64,000 nt of DNA, from positions 2,153,135 through 2,217,134 of the forward strand of contig NZ_VDBO01000001.1 in NCBI RefSeq assembly GCF_005930355.1. The letters are read 5' to 3'. The notes under the pieces are model-generated. The model searched no databases. It worked only from the letters and a program-made list of their open reading frames with translations, and was not told where the DNA came from. Every line of letters starts with the position of its first letter. Position 1 is the first letter of the stretch. The DNA is from Paenibacillus sinopodophylli (lineage in GTDB: Bacteria > Bacillota > Bacilli > Paenibacillales > Paenibacillaceae). A program made the position numbers and the translations under genes. Shown here piece by piece: positions 18,157-26,738 of this stretch.

Positions 18157-19040
18157 GATACCGCGCTGCTCGCTTTTGTCTTTGGCTGCAATGCACTCAT
18201 GCCATGCTGCAGTTTTAATAAGGTCATAATCGATACTTTGTTAAGTTTGGGCACGTATGCTCTTCTGCTGTATACATCGAAATCATGTGCAACAACGTCA
18301 TCAAGTATCGCCGCATACATTCGGGCAGACAGCTCTACGCAAAAGCTGCTCGTACGCGGATACCGATTAATATCGGCTAATCCTTTAATAAACCACTTTT
18401 GAGCAAGTCCGATAAGCTCCATAACTGCATTGCGCCACGCATCATTCACGACGCCAAGCTTCCACATCTCCTCTGTATAGCCATGCCGTGCAAGCAGCTC
18501 CAACGGTATATATCTGCGCCCCTTGCCTCGATCCTCGCCAACATCACGGACGATATTAACGATTTGCATGGCCTTGCCAAGCCAAATACCAGAAGCGGTA
18601 ACCGTCTCATCTGGTGCATCATGCAGAATAGGCAAAAGCATCTCGCCTACCGTTCCCGCTACGAAATAGCTGTAGGTTTCCAATTGATCGATCGTATCGT
18701 AATGCGTCAGATGATGATCGAGCCGCTGCCCCTCCATTTGGCGAAAAAACGGTTCCTTTGTAATTGGAAACTCTTCTAGCAGCCACCTAAGCGCCGGCCA
18801 TATGAAATGTCCATCTGCCGCTTCAAGCTGCTTGAAGTGCTGCTCCAGCTCATTAAGCGTATAGGGGGATCGCTCCGGCTCATCTACTGCATTATCGATC
18901 ATCCTGCAAAAGGCATAAATGACATATACAGCTTCCTTGCGCGGGCTGTCCAAAAACCCAAATGCTTTGTAGAACGTTGTAGAGCCCTCTCGTATCATTT
19001 CCTCGCATGCTTTGAGAGTAACATTCAATTGGTTTTCCAA
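18153..19040 (-). CDS. crtM: Squalene/phytoene synthase family, CrtM-like
   Basis: This enzyme condenses two prenyl diphosphates head to head, the first committed step of carotenoid synthesis. The sequence shows GSTTFYKAF at the N-terminus, the first aspartate-rich motif DNAVDE, and the second NIVRDVGEDRGKGRRYIPLELL-type block. In Bacillota without a dedicated C20 pathway the substrate is normally farnesyl diphosphate, giving the C30 4,4'-diapophytoene; this is inference. The GTG at 19049 sits on the ribosome binding site. The TTG at 19040, 8 nt after GAGGAG, is the better start (295 aa). It overlaps the desaturase upstream by 16 bp. Confidence 0.9.
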   Translation of the reverse strand: MENQLNVTLKACEEMIREGSTTFYKAFGFLDSPRKEAVYVIYAFCRMIDNAVDEPERSPYTLNELEQHFKQLEAADGHFIWPALRWLLEEFPITKEPFFRQMEGQRLDHHLTHYDTIDQLETYSYFVAGTVGEMLLPILHDAPDETVTASGIWLGKAMQIVNIVRDVGEDRGKGRRYIPLELLARHGYTEEMWKLGVVNDAWRNAVMELIGLAQKWFIKGLADINRYPRTSSFCVELSARMYAAILDDVVAHDFDVYSRRAYVPKLNKVSIMTLLKLQHGMSALQPKTKASSAVS

Positions 19041-20533
19041 TCTGCCCACTCCTCTACCAAGTGATTTACAAGCATTCTGGCTCCCTGCATGACGATCGGT
19101 ACGCCGCCGCCTGGATGCACAGAAGCACCTACGCTGTATAATCCTTTTATTTTATAAGGTGCATATTGGGGACGAAACGCACCGGATTGCGACCATGTCG
19201 GAGCTATGCCGAAGCTTCCTCCCAGATACCAGCCTTCGCTCGCTCCATCTTGAGGTGTTCTTATCTTCTTCCAAACGATTGCTTCCCTTAGTCCAGGAAA
19301 CAATTTCTCATCCGCATCAGCCAGCACCCTGTCCACAAGCTGCTCGCTCTCTTTGCGCCAATCATATGTCGAATGCGGCTCTACTGGAATTGGGGCTGGA
19401 ATGAGAATATAAAGTACCGTTTCGCCTGGAGGAGCTGCATCTTCATCGATTTCACATGGATTAAAAATATAATAAGCTGGAAGCTTATCCGACTCTCCAG
19501 GCAATTGCTTTTTCGTTGCAATCGAGCGCAGGCTGTCTTGAAGCGACTCCGGCATAACAAATTGATGTGTTGTTCTCTCCGCGCCGCTCGCCCACTGCTT
19601 ATTGGCTCCGATGTAAGCCAGTACGCAGCCTGATGATGGTGTGAATTCACGCTGCTTGACCTTTACGGCGGCTCCTTGCAGCATACCTGCCAAATGCGGA
19701 AAATCACCGTTATAGATCACACTGTCGTAAGCGTGTTTTGAACCGTCTTCAAGCTGTAGACCCGTTACTGTATCATTAGAGACCATTATTTGTCTGACTG
19801 CACCTTGCTCGCCTTTATGGATCTGAACGTTCTCCCGATAAAGCGCCCTCTCGAGCACATCTGCAAAGCTTGCATACCCGCCCTTCATATACCAAATGCC
19901 GAATGCATGCTCCGCATAAGGAATGAACGTATACAACGAAGGTGAACTAGAGGGTAAGCCTCCGACGTATAGCGTCTGCAACGAAAAAGCATCGATGACC
20001 CGTTTGTCACCGAAATAGCTCTCTGCAACCTGCCGCACATTTCTGTATACACGCAGCTTCGCAAGCAGCCTCATATTGCGCCATGAGAAAAAGGTTCGAC
20101 GCTGCAAAAAAGTTTTCTCGAGGAACAGCTCTTTGCCTTCTTGAAAGACAGGGTTCATATCCTGCATATATTGGCGGAATGGACCTCTGTCGTTTGGAGA
20201 TACGGTATCTAGCTCGTCTGACATCCGATCTGTATCGGACCATTTCGTCAAATGCGAGCCATCCTGGAAGTGAAACCGATACATCGGATCGCACCGGATG
20301 AGCTCATACTCATCATCACTTATGCCTGCTTCTTTCGCAATAGACTGAAGCATTTCTGGCAATAAAACGATGGTTGGTCCCCTATCGATGCGGTAACGCT
20401 GATCCTGCTCGAATGCAAGCCTTCCTCCAAGCCGCTCCTGCCGCTCATACAACGTAACTTTAATGCCTCTTCTCGCGAGCAAAAGTGCACTAACCATGCC
20501 ACCTAAGCCTCCACCAATAATGGCTACCTCCAT
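19025..20533 (-). CDS. CrtN/CrtI-type carotenoid desaturase, second paralogue
   Basis: A 502-aa FAD enzyme of the phytoene desaturase family. It begins with the dinucleotide motif VAIIGGGLGGMVSA, has the DRGPTIVLLP motif near residue 52, a GLPSSSPSLYTFIPYAEHAFG region in the substrate tunnel, and ends with the FAD motif GLYSVGASVHPGGGVPIVMQGA. The large number of conserved residues suggests a working enzyme. It could introduce double bonds into diapophytoene or oxidise a product; the paralogue upstream is the other candidate for the main desaturation. The start ATG is 7 nt after AAGGAGG, located inside the end of the first desaturase gene. Confidence 0.88.
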   Translation of the reverse strand: MEVAIIGGGLGGMVSALLLARRGIKVTLYERQERLGGRLAFEQDQRYRIDRGPTIVLLPEMLQSIAKEAGISDDEYELIRCDPMYRFHFQDGSHLTKWSDTDRMSDELDTVSPNDRGPFRQYMQDMNPVFQEGKELFLEKTFLQRRTFFSWRNMRLLAKLRVYRNVRQVAESYFGDKRVIDAFSLQTLYVGGLPSSSPSLYTFIPYAEHAFGIWYMKGGYASFADVLERALYRENVQIHKGEQGAVRQIMVSNDTVTGLQLEDGSKHAYDSVIYNGDFPHLAGMLQGAAVKVKQREFTPSSGCVLAYIGANKQWASGAERTTHQFVMPESLQDSLRSIATKKQLPGESDKLPAYYIFNPCEIDEDAAPPGETVLYILIPAPIPVEPHSTYDWRKESEQLVDRVLADADEKLFPGLREAIVWKKIRTPQDGASEGWYLGGSFGIAPTWSQSGAFRPQYAPYKIKGLYSVGASVHPGGGVPIVMQGARMLVNHLVEEWADWKTN

Positions 20534-22074
20534 GAAGCTGCCTCCTTGCGATATTCCTGAGTTGCCTGTTGCCGAGCAGGAAGCGAACGTCCATCTTGCT
20601 CAAGAAGCAGATTCACGCTGATGCGTGCCGATTCGAATATGGTCGGAAGCCCGCTGCCTGGATGAGTTCCGCCGCCTACCAAATAACAATTCGCAACGTC
20701 TTCGAATCGATTATGCGGACGCAGCATCATCATCTGGTCCAGAGAATGGGCCATATTGAAGGCTGCTCCTTTATAAACAAACATAGACTGCTCCCAATCA
20801 AGCGGCGATATCGTTTTTTCAACTTCAATCCAGTCACTTAAACCTTGCAGTTCGGGCTCTCGCTCAAGTCGCGCTAGCACCTGCGTCCTCATCGCTTCAA
20901 GGGTTTCAGGCAATGACCAATCCGTCTCCCCGTCAAGGTTCGGTACGGGTACGAGTATGTAAAGTGCTGATTTGCCCTCCGGCGCCAAAGTCGGATCAAT
21001 CGCGCTTGGATTATGTACATATACGGAAGCATCCGTGCTTAGCTTCCCTTGAACCATTTCCTTCAGGTTCTGGCTGTAATCATCTGCGAACATAACCGTA
21101 TGATGCGGCATATTTACTTTTCGGTTAATGCCCAGATACAGCATATAAGTGGATATCGACCATTTCAGCTTATGCAATCGTTCCGGCTTCCATTTCTTTA
21201 GCTGCTCCGGTTGGAACAGCTTGGTAATCGCCATGCCGAAATCAGCATTTAGAATAACATGGTCCGCTTCCAGCGTGTCACCATTCTCCAGTAGAACACC
21301 TACTGCCTTCCGCTGCTTCGTCAGAACTTGTTTGGCTCCTGTTTCCAGCCGAATGTTGCCGCCGTACTCCCGAATGACTTCCGCCATCGCTTCACAGACC
21401 CGATTCACTCCGCCAATGGGATGCCATAGCCCATAAGCATGCTCAATATAGGAGAGAATTGTAAATGTACCTGGGCAGTTCCAAGGCGACATTCCTAAAT
21501 ATTTGGACTGAAAAGCAAACGAGTAACGCAGCCGTTCGTCTTTGAAGTAGCGGGATAGTCTACCATATACATGCTCATTCAAATGGAGCTTAGGCAATGC
21601 GTGGAACGTATCCCTGCGCAAATAGTCGGTAAGCTTCATAAAAGGCCGCTGCAGCAATGGCATGACCCGCTCAAACTTATCCCCCTCCTCCCGCAAGAAG
21701 TCGAGGTACCCCTTCGATTCGCCGGGGAAGACACGTTCAATTTCGGCTGCCGTTTTCTCTCTGTCAGTCGACAACTCTAGCTTCGTACCACCGAATTGCA
21801 GCCTATAAAGTGGATTTAATTCCACGAGTTTTATGTAATCATGAAGCCAGCGGCCTGCGGAATGGAAGAGCTCCTCCAGCAATTGCGGCATCATAAGAAA
21901 AGTCGGACCTCTGTCGAATGTATAGCCATCGAACTTCAATGCTGATGTTCGCCCGCCAACATAGGCTTGCTTCTCTAATACGGTAACTTGGTAGCCTTGC
22001 GCACATAAAAGCATGGCAGAGGCTAATCCACCTGGTCCTGCGCCGATGACAATAACGCTTTTCCCTCTGTCCAA
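20524..22074 (-). CDS. CrtN/CrtI-type carotenoid desaturase, first paralogue, first gene of the operon
   Basis: A 516-aa FAD enzyme with VIVIGAGPGGLASAM at the N-terminus, VLEKQAYVGGRTSAL, the DRGPTFLMMP motif, and the C-terminal FAD motif NCYLVGGGTHPGSGLPTIFESA. It is the first gene after the promoter and the closest in motif form to bacterial CrtI/CrtN desaturases of Bacillales, so it is a good candidate for diapophytoene desaturation. The start codon is TTG, 7 nt after GAGG, with no better ATG in the family N-terminus. It begins an operon of eight tightly packed genes, most of them overlapping, down to fni at 12911. Confidence 0.9.
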   Translation of the reverse strand: MDRGKSVIVIGAGPGGLASAMLLCAQGYQVTVLEKQAYVGGRTSALKFDGYTFDRGPTFLMMPQLLEELFHSAGRWLHDYIKLVELNPLYRLQFGGTKLELSTDREKTAAEIERVFPGESKGYLDFLREEGDKFERVMPLLQRPFMKLTDYLRRDTFHALPKLHLNEHVYGRLSRYFKDERLRYSFAFQSKYLGMSPWNCPGTFTILSYIEHAYGLWHPIGGVNRVCEAMAEVIREYGGNIRLETGAKQVLTKQRKAVGVLLENGDTLEADHVILNADFGMAITKLFQPEQLKKWKPERLHKLKWSISTYMLYLGINRKVNMPHHTVMFADDYSQNLKEMVQGKLSTDASVYVHNPSAIDPTLAPEGKSALYILVPVPNLDGETDWSLPETLEAMRTQVLARLEREPELQGLSDWIEVEKTISPLDWEQSMFVYKGAAFNMAHSLDQMMMLRPHNRFEDVANCYLVGGGTHPGSGLPTIFESARISVNLLLEQDGRSLPARQQATQEYRKEAASWR

Positions 22075-22087
22075 AGCTTCACCTCAT

Positions 22088-22120
22088 CTTATACAAATAT
22101 TATACATACATTATACATTC
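22088..22120 (-). promoter_or_regulatory. Three 11-bp tandem repeats at the carotenoid promoter, candidate operator
   Basis: Read on the minus strand, three contiguous 11-mers are GAATGTATAAT (22120-22110), GTATGTATAAT (22109-22099) and ATTTGTATAAG (22098-22088), sharing TGTATAA. The first contains the -10 box. Tandem 11-bp direct repeats over a carotenoid promoter are the known operator form of CarH/LitR B12-dependent light sensors. No such regulator gene lies in this window. Confidence 0.55.
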
Positions 22121-22138
22121 ACCTATTTAAGCTGTAAA
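22110..22138 (-). promoter_or_regulatory. Sigma-A promoter of the carotenoid operon
   Basis: On the minus strand TTTACA (22138-22133) and TATAAT (22115-22110) are 17 bp apart. The predicted RNA start near 22103 leaves a leader of about 30 nt before the TTG start at 22074. The remaining gap to nagB (22139-22321) is A/T-rich and holds the nagB promoter region, without another gene. Confidence 0.75.
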
Positions 22139-22321
22139 CGATACGCCTACTTCTTCATTAAAAGTTCTTATCTATTTATTGTATTAGAGGTCATCCCCTA
22201 AATTGTCCATGCTCTAAATGATTTTTATGATCATAAATTTGATCTTTACAATCATTTTATATTGTTAATTCGTCAAAACTCCGATAAACTATAAATAACA
22301 AACTCATCAGGGGGCTATCAT

Positions 22322-23047
22322 ATGGAAATAATCATTTTTGAAACACAACAGGAATTAGACACTTATGCTGCTTCGCTTTTTATAAATCTCGTTAACGAGA
22401 AGCCTAATGCCGTGCTCGGACTTGCAACAGGATCGACACCTATCGGTATTTATGACAAAATAGTAGAGTCCTACAAGGAACATAAAGTCAGCTTTAAAGA
22501 AGTTACGACTTTTAATCTGGATGAGTATGTTGGCATCAATCCTGAGAACGACCAAAGCTACGCTTACTATATGAATCAACATTTATTTTCCCATATCGAT
22601 ATCCCTGCAGCCCAAACCTATTTGCCTGACGGCATGGCTGCCGACATGCATGAAGAATCGTTACGTTATGACACCATGCTGGCAGCACAGCCTGTTGATA
22701 TCCAGCTGTTAGGTCTTGGGCATAACGGACATATCGGCTTCAACGAGCCCGATGTCCATCTATCAGGTGGTACCCATGCTGTGAAACTGAAGGAAGAAAC
22801 CCGTGAAGCCAACGCCCGCTTCTTCGCTTCTATGAATGAAGTTCCCGAATATGCCATTACGATGGGTGTAGGCTCGATTCTCAAAGCAAACACGCTGTTG
22901 CTAGTCGTTCGCGGGGCTGACAAAGCACAAATCGTAAAAGAAGCATTAACTGGGCCGATCACGACCAGCATTCCTGCTTCATTACTGCAAACACACGCCC
23001 GCGTAATCGTCCTGCTTGATCGCGAGGCTGGAAGGATGTTAGCCTAA
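22322..23047 (+). CDS. nagB: Glucosamine-6-phosphate deaminase
   Basis: NagB converts glucosamine 6-phosphate to fructose 6-phosphate and ammonia, feeding amino sugars into glycolysis. The 241-aa protein has the sugar-phosphate loop LATGSTPIG near residue 38, the catalytic NLDEYVG block near residue 67, and LGLGHNGHIGFNEP near residue 131. It is of the short type found in Bacillus, without the C-terminal extension that makes the E. coli enzyme allosteric. The ATG at 22322 follows AGGGGG by 7 nt. nagA begins 3 bp after the stop, forming a nagBA operon, which ends at a strong terminator at 24249. Confidence 0.96.
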   Translation: MEIIIFETQQELDTYAASLFINLVNEKPNAVLGLATGSTPIGIYDKIVESYKEHKVSFKEVTTFNLDEYVGINPENDQSYAYYMNQHLFSHIDIPAAQTYLPDGMAADMHEESLRYDTMLAAQPVDIQLLGLGHNGHIGFNEPDVHLSGGTHAVKLKEETREANARFFASMNEVPEYAITMGVGSILKANTLLLVVRGADKAQIVKEALTGPITTSIPASLLQTHARVIVLLDREAGRMLA

Positions 23048-23050
23048 CTC

Positions 23051-24238
23051 ATGACAAACTCTGCTAATTGGCTTATTCATCATGTAAATATCGTTCTTGA
23101 GGATCGCGTTGCATTCGGCAGCGTTGTCGTACGCAATGGCGAAATAACGGAATTGTTAATAGATAACCCCGCGGATCCTGCTGCTTATGCTGGTGATCGT
23201 GAATGGTCCGTCATTGATGGACAGAACGGATACTTGCTTCCCGGCTTTATTGACGTCCATATACATGGCGGCTACGGCGCTGATTTCATGGATGCCACTT
23301 CGGATAGCTTTGATACAATCACCCGTTTCCATGCCTCTCAAGGCACAACGACCATGCTAGCAACGACAATGACGGCTTCCAAGGAAGCTATTGAAGCCGT
23401 ACTTGCTGCGGTAACCGAGTATCGCAGCACTGAGATGCCTTATGCGGCTTTGCACGGCGTTCATTTGGAAGGCCCCTTTATTAGCGAGAAATGGTCTGGT
23501 GCACAGAATCCCGCATTCATCATGGCGCCTCAGCTTGAATGGATGCAGCAATGGGAAGCTAGATGGCCTGGACTTATAAAGCAGCTTACGCTTGCTCCTG
23601 AGAAAGAAGGCTCCCTTGAAACCATCTCCTGGCTCGCAGAGCAAGGCATCAATACAGCATGCGGACATACGGATGCCCTCTATGAAGAAGTGATTGCCGC
23701 AGCTGATGCCGGATTGTCGCAAGCGGTCCATACGTATAATGCTATGCGCGGTCTGCATCATCGCGAGCCAGGTACGCTTGGCGCCGTGCTGACCGACGAC
23801 CGTATTGCTGCTGAACTAATTGCTGATGGCATACATGTGCATCCCGGTGCGATAAGTCTGCTGCTCAAAGCTAAGCCGGCAGATAAGGTTATTCTGATTA
23901 CAGACGCGATGGCTGCTGCCGGAATGTCTGACGGCGAGTATGAGCTGGGCGGTTTAGCTGTAATCGTTAAGAATGGGGAAGCTCGGCTGCAGGAAGGCAA
24001 TGCCCTTGCAGGCAGCTGTTTGACGATGATCAGCGCACTGCGCTATATTCGCGAACATACAAACTTGCCGCTTGAGCAGCTAAGCAAACTCGCAAGCGGT
24101 AATGCAGCTAAGCAGCTTGGCATTAACAGCCTTACAGGCAATATCGCAAATGGCAAGCAGGCTGACCTCGTCTGGACCGACGAGCATCTGCAAATTAAGC
24201 AGACCTGGGTAAAGGGACGTTCGGTTTATGAAGCTTGA
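23051..24238 (+). CDS. nagA: N-acetylglucosamine-6-phosphate deacetylase
   Basis: NagA removes the acetyl group from N-acetylglucosamine 6-phosphate, giving the substrate of NagB. The 395-aa amidohydrolase shows the metal site DVHIHGGYGADFMD near residue 73, HLEGPFIS with its metal-binding Glu near residue 138, the GHTDA and HTYNAM histidines, and the catalytic LITDAMAAAGMSDG aspartate. The start lies 3 bp after the nagB stop; the ribosome binding site is weak (GGAAGG 14 nt upstream), which suggests translational coupling. Probably used for recycling cell-wall or chitin sugars. The order nagB-nagA differs from nagA-nagB in B. subtilis. Confidence 0.96.
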   Translation: MTNSANWLIHHVNIVLEDRVAFGSVVVRNGEITELLIDNPADPAAYAGDREWSVIDGQNGYLLPGFIDVHIHGGYGADFMDATSDSFDTITRFHASQGTTTMLATTMTASKEAIEAVLAAVTEYRSTEMPYAALHGVHLEGPFISEKWSGAQNPAFIMAPQLEWMQQWEARWPGLIKQLTLAPEKEGSLETISWLAEQGINTACGHTDALYEEVIAAADAGLSQAVHTYNAMRGLHHREPGTLGAVLTDDRIAAELIADGIHVHPGAISLLLKAKPADKVILITDAMAAAGMSDGEYELGGLAVIVKNGEARLQEGNALAGSCLTMISALRYIREHTNLPLEQLSKLASGNAAKQLGINSLTGNIANGKQADLVWTDEHLQIKQTWVKGRSVYEA

Positions 24239-24248
24239 TGTACTAACA

Positions 24249-24288
24249 CAAAAGGCACGAAGCGTTCTTATGCGCTTCGTGCCTTTTT
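24249..24288. terminator. Bidirectional terminator between nagA and the DeoR gene
   Basis: AAAAGGCACGAAGCG pairs with CGCTTCGTGCCTTTTT around an 8-nt loop. A- and T-rich flanks allow use in both directions between the converging genes. Confidence 0.95.
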
Positions 24289-24324
24289 GTTTGGTTTAAT
24301 TGGGTAGTGTCTCCTGCACATGGA

Positions 24325-25107
24325 TTAACCAGTCACATATACAGAGATGTGATGCTCTTCCATAACTTCAGCAAGCTCCTTCGTAAGAGGAACATCTGTA
24401 ATCACGCCGCAAAGCTCGGAGAGGGCCGCGATTGAGAATAACGAAGAACGATCTGTTTTGGTATGATCGAATACGGCATATGCCGCTTGCGAACGCTTAA
24501 TAAGTGCTTTGGCAATTTGTGCTTCCTGCTCCGAGTAGGTCGTAATTCCGCCTGCAGCAGAAATGCCGTCCACCCCAATAAACATTTTACCAATATGCAG
24601 ATGGCCAACCATTCCTTCACCAAGCGGGCCGCACAGCTCAAAGCTGTTGTGGCGCATAATACCGCCAGTAACCACAACCTGGATGTCGCTGCCCGCAAGC
24701 TCCATCGCAATATTTACCGCATTGGTAACAACCGTTATTCCCTTGCGTGATTTCAGCAGCTTGGCTATAAGGAAATTGGTCGTGCCGCCTGAGAGCCCGA
24801 TCACATCACCTTCAAGAATCAAGGAAGCCGCTAGAGCAGCAATGCGTTCCTTCTCTAGAATCGACAGTCCTTCCTTCTCTGCGAATGGCAAATCCCTAGC
24901 CGCATTCAAACCGTCGTACATCGCTCCGCCTATCGTCCGGATAACGGGATATTCAACTTCCATCTGCTCTAAGTCACGACGCGCCGTTGCTTCTGAGCAA
25001 GCGAATCGCTCAACCATCTCTGAGATCGTCACTCTTCCTTGCTGCTTCAACAGTTGCAGAACAGCCTCACGGCGTCGCTGCCCCTTATTGCCATTTGCTT
25101 CAGCCAT
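24325..25107 (-). CDS. DeoR-family transcriptional regulator
   Basis: The 260-aa protein has an N-terminal winged helix (QRRREAVLQLLKQQGRVTISEMVERF followed by SEATARRDLEQME) and a C-terminal sugar-phosphate sensor domain of the isomerase fold with GLSGGTTNFLIAKLL, VVTNAVNIAMEL and the KMFIGVDGISAAGGITTYSEQEA-type region. DeoR-family proteins usually repress sugar-use genes and are released by a phosphorylated sugar. It follows the kinase gene by 2 bp, so the kinase is its likely target or source of ligand. The neighbouring nagBA operon is another possible target. Confidence 0.9.
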   Translation of the reverse strand: MAEANGNKGQRRREAVLQLLKQQGRVTISEMVERFACSEATARRDLEQMEVEYPVIRTIGGAMYDGLNAARDLPFAEKEGLSILEKERIAALAASLILEGDVIGLSGGTTNFLIAKLLKSRKGITVVTNAVNIAMELAGSDIQVVVTGGIMRHNSFELCGPLGEGMVGHLHIGKMFIGVDGISAAGGITTYSEQEAQIAKALIKRSQAAYAVFDHTKTDRSSLFSIAALSELCGVITDVPLTKELAEVMEEHHISVYVTG

Positions 25108-25109
25108 TA

Positions 25110-26066
25110 TCAGCGCTCCACCCAGACTTTAGCGGACATCCGCTGCTCTACAACGCTCCACTCCGGCAAAGCTTCCCAATCGCCGCGCATCTGCACAACC
25201 AATGAACCATTGATGCTTGCAAGGCGAACCGATTCTACCGGAGACAAGCCTTTCATAATGCCTGCGAGAAAGCCTGCACAGAATCCATCCCCTGCTCCAA
25301 CCGTATCGATAACCTGCTCAGCTGGATAGAATGGCAAGCTTTCTTCTTGTCCTTTATTTAATACAACGGTCGTATCGCCTCTACCCTTAATGATCGAAAC
25401 GGCTTTCAGCTCCGTCAAACGGCCTTTAATAAACTCATAGTCATCCGTATCATATAGCAGCTTCAACTCGTCCCAGCCTGGCAAGAAATAATCGGCATCC
25501 GCAGCAATTGGGAGCAGCACTTCACGCGCTTCCTCAATCGACCACAGCTTCAAACGCAGATTCGGATCGAAGCTGACAAGAACGCCGGCATCCTTCGCGA
25601 TGTCAACCGCTCTGCGCAGTGTTCTGCGGCAATCTTCGCTGAGCGCTGCTGTGATACCGGTTACATGTAGCAGCTTGGCACTGCGAATATAATTCTCATC
25701 CAGCTGCTCCGGCAGCATCCGGCTCGCAGCCGAATGCTTGCGGAAGTAATGGACTGCCAGCCGTCCGGCAACATGCTCACGGAACATCATGCCTGTCGGC
25801 GCGTCTGAGCTGAGCTGAGCGCGGGAGATGTCAACACCTTCGCCGCGCAACGTTTTGAGGATGATTTTACCGAATGGATCATCGCCTAATGAACCGAACC
25901 AGCCGACAGAAGCGCCTAAACGGGCTAGTCCAATTGCGACGTTGCTTTCTGCTCCGCCGAAGCTTTGGTCGAGCGTTGCTGCACGTTCAATCGACTTATG
26001 CTCCTGCGGCATGAATAGAGCCATGGATTCGCCAAACGTTACAATTTCCGGAGTTGATTCACGCAA
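25110..26066 (-). CDS. PfkB-family sugar kinase, KdgK-like
   Basis: A 318-aa ribokinase-fold enzyme with the N-terminal GESMALFMPQ and FGGAESNVAIGLARLGASVGWFG-type motif, and the C-terminal signature DTVGAGDGFCAGFLAG, which holds the catalytic Asp and the anion hole. SFDPNLRLKLW and the overall pattern resemble 2-keto-3-deoxygluconate kinase, which makes KDPG from KDG, but fructose or other ketose kinases in this family are close. The start is TTG, 8 nt after GGGGG. It is followed by the DeoR regulator and preceded, 42 bp upstream on the same strand, by a small membrane protein gene. No aldolase gene lies near. Confidence 0.87.
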   Translation of the reverse strand: MRESTPEIVTFGESMALFMPQEHKSIERAATLDQSFGGAESNVAIGLARLGASVGWFGSLGDDPFGKIILKTLRGEGVDISRAQLSSDAPTGMMFREHVAGRLAVHYFRKHSAASRMLPEQLDENYIRSAKLLHVTGITAALSEDCRRTLRRAVDIAKDAGVLVSFDPNLRLKLWSIEEAREVLLPIAADADYFLPGWDELKLLYDTDDYEFIKGRLTELKAVSIIKGRGDTTVVLNKGQEESLPFYPAEQVIDTVGAGDGFCAGFLAGIMKGLSPVESVRLASINGSLVVQMRGDWEALPEWSVVEQRMSAKVWVER

Positions 26067-26108
26067 GTTAATATCCCCCTACAGCTTTTTATTGTAGTCC
26101 ATGATTAA

Positions 26109-26537
26109 TTAGGGTTGGTACATCGGAAACTTCATGAAATAAACAATGACGATGTATAGTACGAGCACGATGATGCTCATTACGCGTGCTTTGCTAATGT
26201 GCGATGTTGCACTTTTTCCCTCTTGAATCGAAGCGACTACCAGCTTCAACGGCTTAGAAATAATTCCACCCAGCGCAGCAATAGCAAGGAAAAGCAATAC
26301 GACAAGAATCATCCATGCTACGGTATAATCAGCCTTTGAGATCAAATAACCGCCTGTCAGCAATTGTAGAATTAGAAAGTACTGTGCGATGCGATTAGCC
26401 GACAACAGTCCCTCTGCCAGACCGCCTTGTCCTAAACCAGCGAGCTTGGACGCTCTTCCTACCATGATAGGCAGCACGATATAGAAGCCCATTCCGACAG
26501 CTCCTAATACGTGCAAAAAAACCATAATCTTTTCCAT
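26109..26537 (-). CDS. Small four-span membrane protein (DUF2269-like)
   Basis: A 142-aa protein with four clear hydrophobic spans. The first begins FLHVLGAVGMGFYIVLP with a histidine and small residues, the third covers WMILVVLLFLAIAALGG, and the last ends IVLVLYIVIVYFMKFP. The layout resembles the DUF2269/CopD-related small membrane proteins, some of which may bind haem through the first histidine; this is only a resemblance. It sits 42 bp upstream of the KdgK-like kinase on the same strand, so a shared transcript is possible. Start ATG follows AGGAGGAGTACAAA. Confidence 0.7.
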   Translation of the reverse strand: MEKIMVFLHVLGAVGMGFYIVLPIMVGRASKLAGLGQGGLAEGLLSANRIAQYFLILQLLTGGYLISKADYTVAWMILVVLLFLAIAALGGIISKPLKLVVASIQEGKSATSHISKARVMSIIVLVLYIVIVYFMKFPMYQP

Positions 26538-26738
26538 TTTGTACTCCTCCTGTTTTGGTAAAGCGTAATCAGAGATTCACTCCTGCCAAAATTGTGTATA
26601 TCGAATAGTTTATCAGAAACAAGATTTTTTTCAAATCATAACGCCCCATCAAGCCGCCTTTACAAGCCGGAAAGCTGATCTTATTTCGAATCGTTCCTGA
26701 AATTTTCACACCTTTGCTAACATTGACTTCAAAAAAAA

